A model generated the notes under the pieces. It was given only the letters and a program-made list of their open reading frames with translations, was not told the origin of the DNA and ran no database searches. DNA of 64,000 bases from NCBI GenBank assembly GCA_947476895.1, contig CANJRX010000008.1, forward strand, positions 1 through 64,000, given 5' to 3'. Positions 25,069-34,713 of this stretch are shown here, piece after piece. The DNA comes from Fidelibacterota bacterium (lineage in GTDB: Bacteria > Pseudomonadota > Alphaproteobacteria > Rhodospirillales > Rhodospirillaceae). A program made the translations under genes and the position numbers. Every line of letters begins with the position of its first letter. Positions within the stretch are counted from its first letter, which is position 1.

Positions 25069-27048
25069 TTAAACGCGCGCTTTCACGGCCGCTACAACCG
25101 CGTCGGCGGTGATGCCGAAGTGTTTGTAAAGTTCCGGCGCGGGCGCCGAAGCGCCAAAGGTCGTCATGCCGATGATGGCGCCCTTGTCGCCCACGTAACG
25201 CTCCCAGCCGAAGGTGCTGGCGGCTTCCACGGCGACGCGGGGGACATTGCCCAACACAGCCGCGCGGTAGCTCGCATCCTGCGCGTCGAACAATTCCCAT
25301 GACGGCAGCGAGACGACGGCGGCATTGATGCCGGCGGCCTTCAGCTTCGCGCGCGCATCCATGGCGAGCGAGACTTCGGAACCAGTCGCGATAATCGTCG
25401 CCTGACGTTTGCCGTCAGCTTCGGCCAGCACGTAGCCGCCCTTAGCGCAGCGGTTTTCATCGGTGTGAACGGTGCGCAGCGTCGGCAGGCCCTGGCGCGT
25501 GAGCGCGAGGATCGACGGCTGCTTAGCATTCAATGCAATTTCCCAACACTCGGCCGTTTCCACCGTGTCGCAGGGGCGCATCACCAGCAAGCCGGGGATG
25601 GCGCGCAAGGATGCCAGGTGTTCCACCGGCTGGTGCGTCGGACCATCTTCGCCGAGACCGATTGAGTCGTGCGTCATCACGTAGATCACGCGTTGCTGCA
25701 TCAGCGCCGACAGGCGGATCGACGGGCGGCAGTAATCGGTGAACACCAGGAACGTGCCGCCGTAAGGAATGACGCCGCCGTGCAGCGCGAGGCCGTTCAT
25801 AGCAGCCGCCATGCCGTGTTCGCGCACGCCGTAATAGATGTAGCTGCCCGAGAAATCCGCAGCTGTCACCGGCTTCATGCTGGCGGCTTTGGTGTTGTTG
25901 GAGCCTGTAAGGTCAGCGGAACCGCCAATCAGTTCGGGGATCAGCGGGGCCAACAAATTGAGCACGGTTTCAGAAGATTGGCGCGTCGCAACTTTGGGCG
26001 CTTCGGCCGAGGTCTTCTTTTTGAAATCGATGATGGCCTGCTCCCAGCCTTGCGGCAGCGTGCAGGAAATCAGGCGAAGGAATTCGGGCATCGCCTCGCC
26101 CATGGCTTTCACGCGCTCGACCCAGGCCATATGCGCCGCGTTGCCGTGGGCGCCGGCCGTGCGCCAGGCGTTCAACACATCTTCCGGCACCACGAACGGT
26201 TCATGCGACCAGGCGAGCTTACCGCGCGCGCCGGCAATTTCTTCAGCGCCCAAAGGCGAGCCGTGAGTCTTGGCAGTGCCAGCCAGCTTCGGCGCGCCGT
26301 AACCGATAACGGTGCGGCAGGCGATCAACGCGGGCTTGTCGCTCTTCTGCGCTTCGGCAATGGCTTTGGCGATCTGTTCAGGATCATGACCATCGACCGC
26401 CCAGGTTTTCCAGCCGCTCGCTTCGAAACGCTTACGCTGATCGTCGGAAACCGTGAGGTCCGTGGGGCCGTCGATGCTGATCTTGTTGTCATCCCACAAC
26501 ACGATGAGCTTCGAGAGCTTCAAATGTCCGGCCAGCGAAATGGCTTCGTGGCTGATGCCTTCCATCAAGCAACCGTCACCGGCGATGACATAGGTGTAGT
26601 GATCAACCGCCGCGCCGAAGCGCGCTGCCAGCAAACGTTCGCCCAGCGCCATGCCGACGGCATTGCCGAGACCTTGGCCCAAAGGACCGGTGGTGGTTTC
26701 AGCCGCCGAGGCGTGCTGGTATTCGGGGTGTCCCGCCGTGATGCTATCGAACTGGCGGAAATTTTTGATCTGCTCGATCGGCATGTCGGGATAGCCAGTC
26801 AGGTACATCAGGCTGTAGAGCAGCATTGAGCCGTGACCGGCCGAAAGCACGAAGCGGTCGCGATCGGGCCAATAGGGCGCCGCGGCGTCAAATTTCAGGA
26901 AGCGTGTGAACAGCACCGTCGCCACATCGGCCATGCCCATGGGCATTCCCGGATGGCCGGAATTGGCTTTCTGAACGGCGTCCATAGCCAGGAAGCGGAT
27001 GGCATTGGCCATCGCGGCGTGAGAAACGGTAGCGGCAGCGTGATTCAT
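25069..27048 (-). CDS. tkt: Transketolase
   Basis: A 659-residue thiamine-diphosphate enzyme transferring two-carbon units in the pentose phosphate pathway. The TPP motif runs from GDGCLMEG to [12 protein letters not shown] near the N-terminus, HGSPLG in the middle, the Glu in [14 protein letters not shown] and [20 protein letters not shown] are conserved. It heads the tkt-rpe-selO operon. No RuBisCO or phosphoribulokinase gene accompanies it, so a general housekeeping role is likelier than a Calvin cycle one. Confidence 0.95.
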   Translation of the reverse strand: MNHAAATVSHAAMANAIRFLAMDAVQKANSGHPGMPMGMADVATVLFTRFLKFDAAAPYWPDRDRFVLSAGHGSMLLYSLMYLTGYPDMPIEQIKNFRQFDSITAGHPEYQHASAAETTTGPLGQGLGNAVGMALGERLLAARFGAAVDHYTYVIAGDGCLMEGISHEAISLAGHLKLSKLIVLWDDNKISIDGPTDLTVSDDQRKRFEASGWKTWAVDGHDPEQIAKAIAEAQKSDKPALIACRTVIGYGAPKLAGTAKTHGSPLGAEEIAGARGKLAWSHEPFVVPEDVLNAWRTAGAHGNAAHMAWVERVKAMGEAMPEFLRLISCTLPQGWEQAIIDFKKKTSAEAPKVATRQSSETVLNLLAPLIPELIGGSADLTGSNNTKAASMKPVTAADFSGSYIYYGVREHGMAAAMNGLALHGGVIPYGGTFLVFTDYCRPSIRLSALMQQRVIYVMTHDSIGLGEDGPTHQPVEHLASLRAIPGLLVMRPCDTVETAECWEIALNAKQPSILALTRQGLPTLRTVHTDENRCAKGGYVLAEADGKRQATIIATGSEVSLAMDARAKLKAAGINAAVVSLPSWELFDAQDASYRAAVLGNVPRVAVEAASTFGWERYVGDKGAIIGMTTFGASAPAPELYKHFGITADAVVAAVKARV

Positions 27049-27176
27049 TTGACAAATTTCACTAATTTATCAATGGCTTACCGGCACGCGCCGCGCCATC
27101 GAAAGGCCCCAGCGATCGAGGATGCTTTTGGAGGACGCGGGCGCGGAATGCAAGGGGATTCAGGGCGTTTAGAGCG

Positions 27177-28610
27177 CTAGATCTCGCGATCTTTTACCTT
27201 CACGCTCTCTTCCAGTTCGGGCCGGTAGAACTGGTAATTGGCCTTCCCCTGACGCTTGGCGTGGTACATGGCCACATCGGCGTTGTGCAAAAGCTCGCCG
27301 GCAGTCGAAGCCTGGGCCGGAAGCAGTGAAATCCCGATAGAGGCCGAGACATTGCCCTCACGACCGCCCAAATCGAACGGCTCGGTCAAGGACTTGATGA
27401 TACGGCCGGCGACAAAGCCCGCGGCATCGAAGTTATCGATCAACGGCATGATCACCGTGAATTCATCGCCGCCCAGGCGCGCCACCGTATCGGCTTCGCG
27501 TACGCATTTCTCGAGCCGGCGCGCCGTGCTCACCAGCAACTCATCGCCGGCATCGTGGCCCAGGTTGTCGTTGATGGCCTTAAAGCCGTCGAGATCGATG
27601 AACATCAGGCCGATACTCGTTTTCGCGCGGCGGCCTTCCAGCACCATACGCGTCAGGCGATCCATGAACAGCGTGCGGTTCGGCAAGTTCGTGAGCTGAT
27701 CGTAGTTGGCCTGGTAGATGATTTTCTCTTCATCCAACTTGCGGCGCGTGATGTCGGCGATGATCGCGACGTATTGCTGAATGCTGCCGTTGTGTTCACG
27801 CACCACCGAGACCGAAATGCGCGCGGCATAACGGCGGCCGCTGCCGCTTTTACACCACTGCTCCCACTGCGTCTGGTCACTGCCCTGAAGCATGTCGAGC
27901 ACGCTGGACGGCGTTTTGGATTCCGCAAACAGCATGTCGGACAGTTGCTTGCCGACGGCGTCGTTGTTTTCGTTGCCGGTGATGCGGCGGTAGGCAGTGT
28001 TGATCTTGGTCACACGGCCCTTCGCATCGGCCACGATGATGCCTTCCGGGCTGTGATCAAACACCACGGCGGCAAGGCGCATTTCGGCTTCGGCGCGGCG
28101 GCGTTGGGTGATATCGCGGAAAGTGATGACGTAGCCCACGGTGCTGCGTGCTTCCATGACCGGGACGATGACATAGACCGCCTCGAAGCTTTGCCCGTCG
28201 CTGCGCGCGAGGTGCACATCGTGATCGACGTGGTGCGGCCCGTTTTTCAGCTGCGCCTTAATGGGGATCGGCATGCCGGCGTTGTCGTGACCGCTGCCGA
28301 AGACAAACACGCGCTCAATCGAAATACCCTGCAGCGCGCCAGCATCGCGGTTCAAAATATCCGCCGCCGCGGGATTGGCCAGCGTGATGATGCCGTGTGT
28401 ATCGACGGCAATAATGCCGTTGGAGGCGGCACCCAAAATCTGCGCGGTCAGGCTGGACGGCGCGCCCAGGTTTTTGGCGGGCTTTTCAGATGGTGCTGGC
28501 GCCGCCTTGCTGACAGCTTTCGGTACAGCTTTGACGGGTTGCGCGACGATCAGCACACGCGCCTTTGCCCCCGCCCCACCCAGCGCCTTCGCCGTCACGT
28601 CGACAGGCAC
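27177..28610 (-). CDS. PAS-PAS-GGDEF diguanylate cyclase (main part of a frameshifted gene)
   Basis: A 477-residue frame with two PAS domains at about 55-165 and 175-290 and a GGDEF domain at about 305-470. The active motif RLGGDEFTVIM is intact, and an RxxD inhibitory site (READ) sits five residues before it, so the domain should make c-di-GMP. Upstream in the same frame the protein-like sequence continues through PTQTPDADLDANGARVPVD up to a stop at 28683-28685, and it joins smoothly to the overlapping frame at 28595-28930. The GTG start at 28610 is therefore probably not the original start. Confidence 0.82.
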   Translation of the reverse strand: MPVDVTAKALGGAGAKARVLIVAQPVKAVPKAVSKAAPAPSEKPAKNLGAPSSLTAQILGAASNGIIAVDTHGIITLANPAAADILNRDAGALQGISIERVFVFGSGHDNAGMPIPIKAQLKNGPHHVDHDVHLARSDGQSFEAVYVIVPVMEARSTVGYVITFRDITQRRRAEAEMRLAAVVFDHSPEGIIVADAKGRVTKINTAYRRITGNENNDAVGKQLSDMLFAESKTPSSVLDMLQGSDQTQWEQWCKSGSGRRYAARISVSVVREHNGSIQQYVAIIADITRRKLDEEKIIYQANYDQLTNLPNRTLFMDRLTRMVLEGRRAKTSIGLMFIDLDGFKAINDNLGHDAGDELLVSTARRLEKCVREADTVARLGGDEFTVIMPLIDNFDAAGFVAGRIIKSLTEPFDLGGREGNVSASIGISLLPAQASTAGELLHNADVAMYHAKRQGKANYQFYRPELEESVKVKDREI

Positions 28611-28930
28611 GCGCGCGCCGTTGGCATCGAGATCAGCATCAGGTGTTTGGGTTGGCGGCCCGCCGTCAGCGTCGCCAGGCTTTTAAGAGGCTTACCGGTG
28701 GCATCATCGAGCAGCGGTGACAGCAAGGTGCCGACCTTGGCTTTGCGGCCCAGAAGCTTGCGGCCTGCGCTATTGATGGCGGCGATAGCGCCACCGACGC
28801 AGTCGCAGACCAGCGACTCGGTTGCGGCCGCAAGGGGGCTGACCGACCACAGCGGCTGCTGCGTGGTCTTTTTTGCCCCAGCTTTCTTTTTTACCGGCAT
28901 ATCTGCTTGGCCGTGCCCGTTCCGCGGCAT
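28595..28930 (-). pseudogene. N-terminal fragment of the frameshifted PAS-GGDEF gene
   Basis: This frame encodes a basic lead (VKKKAGAKK) and part of a PAS-like domain: LVCDCVGGAIAAINSAGRKLLGRKAKVGTLLSPLLDD. After GKPLKSLATLTAG the reading continues as nonsense and stops at 28595. The other frame supplies the natural continuation (PPTQTPDADLDANG). A one-base loss in the G/C-rich run near 28655-28665 explains the break. It may be a real mutation or a sequencing error. Starts at 28930 or 28900 are both possible. Confidence 0.6.
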
Positions 28931-29151
28931 CGCCCCGGCCAGCCTCAAATAACCCAAGGTTGACAAGGATTTACGTACCGTTTCGCTATCTTATACAGGG
29001 ACTTAAAAAAAACCTAGGGGCGTTGCGGGTGTAAATCATTCAAGACAATCCGATGAAAAAGGCGGTTTCCGCCGTCTTTCGGCTTCTCCGGCCATTTGTT
29101 TCGAGTCTATAGTAATGGCGCTAGAATGGCACCGAGACTGGAGAACAGATC

Positions 29152-29346
29152 ATGGCTGACCCTCTGTATCGCGCTGATGTCGACGCTCTCGCAGATGAAC
29201 TTCGCCGCACTCACGGCGCCGGTGCTCTAGACGCCGCCATCCAAACCGCCAAACAACACCTCAACTCTGCTGCCTGGAAAAACTGCGCGTTGTGGCTTCA
29301 AGTGGTCAATCGCCTGAACCCCAACAGTTGCGCGCCTTCGTTCTGA
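29152..29346 (+). CDS. Small hypothetical protein
   Basis: A 64-residue frame with GGAGA 7-11 bases upstream of the ATG. The sequence ADVDALADELRRTHGAGALDAAIQTAKQHL reads as two amphipathic helices, followed by KNCALWLQVVNRLN. This looks like a genuine small soluble protein, but I cannot name a family. It is divergent from the PAS-GGDEF gene and followed after 17 bases by another small frame. Confidence 0.55.
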   Translation: MADPLYRADVDALADELRRTHGAGALDAAIQTAKQHLNSAAWKNCALWLQVVNRLNPNSCAPSF

Positions 29347-29363
29347 CCGCAAAGGGGGTTCGC

Positions 29364-29564
29364 ATGGACATCAGCGATCTTCAAATTCAGATGGCGGCGG
29401 AAGAAACGGACGGCCAATTTGAACGCCGTATACGCACACGCCGGCACATCGTCGTCGTGCATCCGCGTATGAGTGGCAGTATGCACACAAACGGTGCTTT
29501 GCGCATTTCGCTCAAGCGCAATGCGGCGTCAGGTCCGCTTCTTGTAAAGACGGATACCGAATAG
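29364..29564 (+). CDS. Small hypothetical protein
   Basis: A 66-residue frame beginning at an ATG with AAGGGGG at ideal spacing. Its basic centre (RRIRTRRHIVVVHPRM) is unlike the acidic start. It overlaps the 3' end of msrQ on the other strand by about 36 bases, which lowers confidence. It probably forms a unit with the small gene just upstream. Not recognised. Confidence 0.42.
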   Translation: MDISDLQIQMAAEETDGQFERRIRTRRHIVVVHPRMSGSMHTNGALRISLKRNAASGPLLVKTDTE

Positions 29565-30194
29565 CACCGTCAGGATGACGGCGTGGATCAGCGGCAGCTG
29601 AAAGCCCGCCTTGATCATCAGGAAGTAGTGGATCACGCCCGCGATGGCCGCGGGATACACCAGCATATGTAATTTGCGCCACCGCGCACCGCCCAGCCGC
29701 CGGATCATCTTGTCGGTGGACGTAATGGCAAGCGGGGTCAGCATCAAGAGCGCCGCCATACCGACCGTGATGTAAGTGCGCTTAACGATGTCAGCCCAGA
29801 TCGCAGCCCAATCAAACGTATGGTCGACGCCGACATACGTCATGACGTGGACGCAGACATAGAAAAACGCGAACAGGCCCAGCATACGCCGCAAACGCGC
29901 GACGATGTTCCAACCTGTAACGATGCGAAGCGGTGTGACCGCGAGCGCAATCAAAAGAAACCGCAACGCCCAATCGCCGAGATAACGGATCATGAACTCA
30001 ATGGGATTGGCGCCAAGCGCGCTTGATCCGCCTTTAAAGGCGATGGCGACTTGCACCAGCAACCAAGTCAACGGCCACAGGCACAGCAGAAAAACGACGG
30101 GCTTTAAAGCCCGGCGTAGAAATCTGTCCCACGAAAATGGGGGCTTAGACGTGGCGGCTTCAGCGTCGCTGGAAGGGAGGGACTGATCGGACAC
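29529..30194 (-). CDS. msrQ: MsrQ, heme-binding membrane subunit of the MsrPQ methionine sulfoxide reductase
   Basis: A 221-residue ferric-reductase-like membrane protein with about six helices. Heme-ligand His residues lie in FFYVCVHVMTYVGVDH and WRKLHMLVYPAAIAGVIHYF. It passes electrons from the inner membrane to periplasmic MsrP, which repairs oxidised methionines in envelope proteins. It starts with GTG 11 bases after the msrP stop, the usual gene order. Confidence 0.92.
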   Translation of the reverse strand: MSDQSLPSSDAEAATSKPPFSWDRFLRRALKPVVFLLCLWPLTWLLVQVAIAFKGGSSALGANPIEFMIRYLGDWALRFLLIALAVTPLRIVTGWNIVARLRRMLGLFAFFYVCVHVMTYVGVDHTFDWAAIWADIVKRTYITVGMAALLMLTPLAITSTDKMIRRLGGARWRKLHMLVYPAAIAGVIHYFLMIKAGFQLPLIHAVILTVLFGIRLYKKRT

Positions 30195-30205
30195 GCGCGG
30201 GGTTT

Positions 30206-31183
<978 letters not shown>

Positions 31184-31294
31184 GGCGGTTACCTTAGTTT
31201 GAGCAGGGCTTTGTGAGCCGGTGAGTCTACCTCAAGTCAGACTAAAACGCTCTACACGCCAAACGCACTACAGGCCTATGTGGCCCGACACCCC

Positions 31295-31330
31295 AAAAAG
31301 AAAACGCCGGCCCAGTTTCCTGGGCCGGCG
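31295..31330 (-). terminator. Intrinsic terminator after the TPR gene (end of the tonB operon)
   Basis: A perfect 11-bp stem, CGCCGGCCCAG with CTGGGCCGGCG, around a 4-base loop, lies 28 bases after the TPR gene stop. On the minus strand it is followed by TTTTCTTTTT, a textbook intrinsic terminator. Confidence 0.85.
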
Positions 31331-31358
31331 CTTGATATCACTCACCAGATTAAGGTGA

Positions 31359-32603
31359 TTATTTCTGCAGCTTCCACAGCGCCGCGATCTTGGCGGCGGG
31401 GCTGTCGGCCGTGATGCCCTTGAAGGCTTCCAGAGCCTGCGGACGCTTGCCGGCGCCGATGTAGGCGATGCCCAAACGCAGCTTGGCATCGTCCATGTCG
31501 GCTACGCCCTTGGCGATACCTTTTTCGGTGGCGGCGACGGCCTGGTCGTACATGCCATAGCTCCAATAGGCTTCGCCGTACTTGATCAGCGCTTCGCCGG
31601 TCTTGGCTTTGGAGGCTTCGGCTTCACCGGCCGTGAGACCTTTTTGGTCGGCGGCGGCTTGGGTGTTCGCCATGGAGATCATGCGGTTTTCGCGGTCTTT
31701 GGCCGTGCCAACGCCGAGCACGCCGGCGGCGACGCCCTTATCCATGACCTTCTTGGCCAGGCCGGGCAGGCCGTCCTGAAGCGCCAATTCGCTGGTCGCG
31801 GTGTAGTCGCCGGCATCATCGAACAGACCGGCTTGGAACTTCACCACCTGGAGATCGAGAGCGGTCTTGGTGGTGCCGCCGCGCAGGGTCTTTTCGTACG
31901 TCGTGACCAGATCCTTCATGTACTGCGGCTTCGGATAACGGGTCTGAAGCATTTCCAACGTCGAGGCGACGCCGGCATCGTTCTTCATCTCGTATTCAGA
32001 GGCCATCAGCAGCGCGAGGGTGTCTTCCTTCACCGGACGACCGGCAGAGTCAGACGCCTTCACGATAGCGCGCAGCGCTTCGGAGGATTTCTTGAAGTCT
32101 TTCTGCAGGTAATAAACCTGCGCCATCAGCACCGGCACTTCGATGTCGTTGGGGGCTTCCTTGAGGTAGAGGTTCGCGTACTCGACCGTCTTCGGATAAT
32201 TCTTCAGCTGGTAATAAACCTGGGTCAGCACCTTCAGGCGGGCCGTCTTTTCCGCAGCAGGCATGTAACCGGAGTTGTAGGAGGTCTCAAACGCCTTCGC
32301 GAGGTTGGCGTAATCGCCGGCCTTCAAGTACGAAGCGCCAAGGATTTCGTTGGAGACATAAACTTCGTAAGGCGACTTGGCGGCAGCAGCAGCGGCGGTC
32401 GCCTGTGCTACGGCTTCCTTCGGGTTACCAGCCTTCAAAGCAGCCTGGGCGGCCTGAAGGGGTTTGCCGACGGCCGGCGCGACAGTCGGAGCCTTTTCCG
32501 CGGCCATGACGACCGTGGGTGTTACAATCGTCCCGGCACCGGCGATACCCACCGCGAGCGCCAAAGACAAAGCAATGCGAGAAACAGTGTTCGATGTCGT
32601 CAT
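31359..32603 (-). CDS. Exported TPR-repeat protein of the tonB operon
   Basis: A 414-residue protein with a signal peptide (SLALAVGIAGAGTIVTPTVVMA) and a helical body of TPR-like units, for example YLKAGDYANLAKAFETSY, YQLKNYPKTVEYANLYLKEAP, YYLQKDFKKSSEAL and YWSYGMYDQAVAATEKGIAKG. Such periplasmic TPR proteins are often found beside TonB-ExbB-ExbD genes and may act as assembly or interaction platforms; the exact role is unknown. The ATG at 32603 has GAGGG upstream. It is 154 bases after the second exbD, with a hairpin between them. Confidence 0.85.
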   Translation of the reverse strand: MTTSNTVSRIALSLALAVGIAGAGTIVTPTVVMAAEKAPTVAPAVGKPLQAAQAALKAGNPKEAVAQATAAAAAAKSPYEVYVSNEILGASYLKAGDYANLAKAFETSYNSGYMPAAEKTARLKVLTQVYYQLKNYPKTVEYANLYLKEAPNDIEVPVLMAQVYYLQKDFKKSSEALRAIVKASDSAGRPVKEDTLALLMASEYEMKNDAGVASTLEMLQTRYPKPQYMKDLVTTYEKTLRGGTTKTALDLQVVKFQAGLFDDAGDYTATSELALQDGLPGLAKKVMDKGVAAGVLGVGTAKDRENRMISMANTQAAADQKGLTAGEAEASKAKTGEALIKYGEAYWSYGMYDQAVAATEKGIAKGVADMDDAKLRLGIAYIGAGKRPQALEAFKGITADSPAAKIAALWKLQK

Positions 32604-32713
32604 AGTGCCCTCTCTCAAAACATAAAAAAGGAACGCTGACGGAAAATCCGAAACAGCACTCCTCATTTCCAAGACAATAGCTTCGTCGGCGAATCTGGCC
32701 CTTTTGTGGCGAT

Positions 32714-32742
32714 CCCCACGCTTACAAATGTAAGTCGTGGGG
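32714..32742 (-). promoter_or_regulatory. Hairpin between exbD2 and the TPR gene
   Basis: The arms CCCCACG-CTTACA and TGTAAG-T-CGTGGGG pair with a single bulge. It lies in the 154-base gap after the exbD2 stop. No T-tract follows on the minus strand, so it may protect or separate the TPR message from the upstream part of the operon. Confidence 0.5.
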
Positions 32743-32757
32743 AACCACTAGACCTTG

Positions 32758-33186
32758 TTATTGCAGGAACTGTTCGTTCCCGACGAAACCGATTTTTTTA
32801 ACACCGAGGCGTTGAGCAATCGCCATCACCTTGGCAACCGTATCGTATTTCGCAAGCCGGTTAGGACGAAGGTGCACTTCGTCCTGCACGCTTTTGGCCG
32901 AGACGCTCGCCAGATAGCGGGCCAGCTGGTCCATCGACTCAACGACGTTGCCGTTCCACAAAATGGTGCCATCGAAGTCCACTTCCAAATCGACCACCGA
33001 CGGCGGCGAGGGGGGCTTGCTATTGGCATTCGGGCGCGGCATGTCCAACTTCACGGCGTGCGTTTGCACTGGCAAGGTCATGATGAAGGTGACCAGCAAC
33101 ACAAGCATCACGTCGATCAGCGGCGTGGTGTTCATTTCCACCATCACTTCGCTTTCGCCGGACGCCGAACCTACGCTCATACCCAT
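32758..33186 (-). CDS. exbD: ExbD/TolR family biopolymer transporter (second copy)
   Basis: A 142-residue protein with one membrane helix; the proton-path Asp lies in MNTTPLIDVMLVLLVTFIM. The periplasmic domain follows a Pro/Ser-rich linker (ANSKPPSPPS). Together with ExbB and the other ExbD it turns proton flow into motion of TonB. It shares the start MGMSVG with the other copy, which shows they are duplicates, yet the periplasmic parts differ. It lies downstream of a hairpin with a T-tract. Confidence 0.92.
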   Translation of the reverse strand: MGMSVGSASGESEVMVEMNTTPLIDVMLVLLVTFIMTLPVQTHAVKLDMPRPNANSKPPSPPSVVDLEVDFDGTILWNGNVVESMDQLARYLASVSAKSVQDEVHLRPNRLAKYDTVAKVMAIAQRLGVKKIGFVGNEQFLQ

Positions 33187-33207
33187 GACTTATTTCTCCG
33201 TTCGTAC

Positions 33208-33248
33208 TTAAAAAGCCGGCTGCTTGAAGTGCGACCTTCAAGCAGCCG
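33208..33248 (-). terminator. Intrinsic terminator-like hairpin between exbD1 and exbD2
   Basis: A perfect 13-bp stem (CGGCTGCTTGAAG with CTTCAAGCAGCCG, 33217-33248) with a 6-base loop is followed on the minus strand by GCTTTTTAA. The structure looks like a real terminator inside the operon, so exbD2 and the TPR gene may be expressed at a lower level than tonB-exbB-exbD1 or need antitermination. Confidence 0.7.
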
Positions 33249-33256
33249 TCTTAACC

Positions 33257-33688
33257 TTACTTTGGCAAGACTCTCAATTCAGGATCGGTGATGAAACCGA
33301 CCTTCATGATGCCGCCACGTGCGGCCGTCGCGACAACGCGTCCGACGAACTCATATCGGGCATCGATATCGGCGCGGATGTGGATTTCAGGCTGTGGGAC
33401 AATGCCCGCAACTTGCTGTACCCGCGGCAGAAGACCGTCAAAACGTATCAATTGTTGGTTCCAATACGTTTTGCCGTCCTTCGTGATCTCGATCACGATG
33501 TTCTCAGGCTTTGTCTCAGTGGCTTCGTTCGAAATCGTCGGGAGTTTAAGCTCGACGGTTTTCGTAACCACAGGGATGGTGATGAGGAAGATGATCAACA
33601 GAACCAACATGACGTCGACAAGCGGCGTCGTATTGATCGTCGAGTTGACGGCATCTTCTTCGCCAGAACCGCCTACACTCATACCCAT
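33257..33688 (-). CDS. exbD: ExbD/TolR family biopolymer transporter (first copy)
   Basis: A 143-residue protein with the membrane segment INTTPLVDVMLVLLIIFLITIP, containing the functional Asp. The periplasmic domain reads VIEITKDGKTYWN...PEIHIRADIDARYEFVGRVV. It is 31 bases after exbB. Paired ExbD proteins following one ExbB are known from tonB loci of Xanthomonas and some other Proteobacteria, where only one copy may be needed for a given substrate. Confidence 0.93.
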   Translation of the reverse strand: MGMSVGGSGEEDAVNSTINTTPLVDVMLVLLIIFLITIPVVTKTVELKLPTISNEATETKPENIVIEITKDGKTYWNQQLIRFDGLLPRVQQVAGIVPQPEIHIRADIDARYEFVGRVVATAARGGIMKVGFITDPELRVLPK

Positions 33689-33719
33689 AGTAACAACCTC
33701 CTAAGGTCGGCCTGATTAA

Positions 33720-34643
33720 TTAGGCGCGACGAGCACCACCGGCGAGCAGAACAGCATGCACGTCGGAGCTGAAGTTGCGGACACGTTCCATGGCGATCTT
33801 ATTGCGGCGGACGACCATGTTGTAACCCAGCACGGCCGGCACAGCGACCGCGAGGCCGATGGCGGTCATGATGAGCGCTTCACCCAGAGGACCGGCGACG
33901 CGATCGATGGACACCTGACCGGCAACACCGATGGCGATAAGAGCTTTAAGAATGCCCCACACCGTGCCGAACAGCCCGATGAACGGAGAGACCGAACCGA
34001 CCGACGCGAGGAAGGCAACGCCCGACTGCAGACGATGGTTGATGGCGTCCTGAGCACGCAGGAGCGACATGGAGACCCACTCGTTCAGGTCGATCTGATC
34101 GGTGAGTTTGCCGTCGTGATGTTCAGCGGCTTTGAGACCGTCGGTGACGATGGCGCGGAAGGCGCTGTTCGGCTCAAGCTTGGCCAAACCGTCTTTCAAG
34201 CTGCCAGCGGCCCAGAAGTTTTTCTGAGCGTTGGTGGCTTGCTTCATGAGGATGGTCTGATCGATCAGACGCATGATCATAATGTACCAGGTACCAGCGG
34301 ACGCGATGATCAGGATGATCAGCACCGAGCGGGCGACCATGTCACCCTCTTTCCACATGTGCTCGATACCGTAGGGGTTTTCCACTTCCGTGCCACCAGC
34401 AGCAGCGGCCGCAGCAGCGGGCGTGCCCGAGGTGTCGGTGGTCGGCGGAGCCGAAGCATCAGCCGGAGCCGCCGCATCGGCGGCAGGAGCAGCGTCAGCA
34501 GCCGGAGCAGCCGCATCGGCGGCAGGAGCAGCGGCGTCCTGGGCGATGGCAGCAGTGCCACCGGCCAAAACCGCCACAAGGGCGATGGCCGAAAGCCAGG
34601 CCGTCATCTTGGAAGCAACAGTTTGGTTGTATCGGATATTCAT
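33720..34643 (-). CDS. exbB: ExbB/TolQ/MotA proton channel protein with Ala/Pro-rich N-terminal region
   Basis: A 307-residue inner-membrane channel subunit. A signal-like hydrophobic segment ends near AAIAQ, followed by a low-complexity region of about 50 residues rich in Ala, Pro and Asp (DAAAPAAD units) that should lie in the periplasm. The ExbB core follows: SVLIILIIASAGTWYIMIMRLID, then SVGSVSPFIGLFGTVWGILKAL and EALIMTAIGLAVAVPAVLGYN. The low-complexity part is encoded by imperfect 39-base repeats. Confidence 0.93.
   Translation of the reverse strand: MNIRYNQTVASKMTAWLSAIALVAVLAGGTAAIAQDAAAPAADAAAPAADAAPAADAAAPADASAPPTTDTSGTPAAAAAAAGGTEVENPYGIEHMWKEGDMVARSVLIILIIASAGTWYIMIMRLIDQTILMKQATNAQKNFWAAGSLKDGLAKLEPNSAFRAIVTDGLKAAEHHDGKLTDQIDLNEWVSMSLLRAQDAINHRLQSGVAFLASVGSVSPFIGLFGTVWGILKALIAIGVAGQVSIDRVAGPLGEALIMTAIGLAVAVPAVLGYNMVVRRNKIAMERVRNFSSDVHAVLLAGGARRA
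34461..34532 (-). repeat. Imperfect 39-base tandem repeat inside exbB
   Basis: Two 33-base stretches at 34461-34493 and 34500-34532 differ at only one base and are offset by 39 bases (13 codons). They encode the Ala/Pro/Asp-rich linker of ExbB. Because the unit is a multiple of three, gain or loss of units would change linker length without breaking the frame. Confidence 0.7.
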
Positions 34644-34713
34644 TTTGTGATCCTCGCTACACTCTCTAACTCAAATTTTACCTGGCACCCGGCACCCCCG
34701 GTTGCCTAGGCGG

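Noticed and set aside
27555-28952. A 465-codon plus-strand frame opposite the PAS-GGDEF gene
   Set aside because: It has low-complexity, Val/Asp/His/Arg-rich translation and no ribosome-binding site, while the other strand has clear PAS and GGDEF motifs.
31644-32639. A long plus-strand frame opposite the TPR gene
   Set aside because: The minus strand has a signal peptide and TPR units; the plus-strand translation has no recognisable features.
34283-34296. A partial match (TGTACCAGGTACCA) to the dispersed palindrome, inside exbB
   Set aside because: It lacks the AT-rich outer arms, is inside a conserved coding region and explains itself as codons for MYQVP-type residues on either strand, so it is most likely coincidence.
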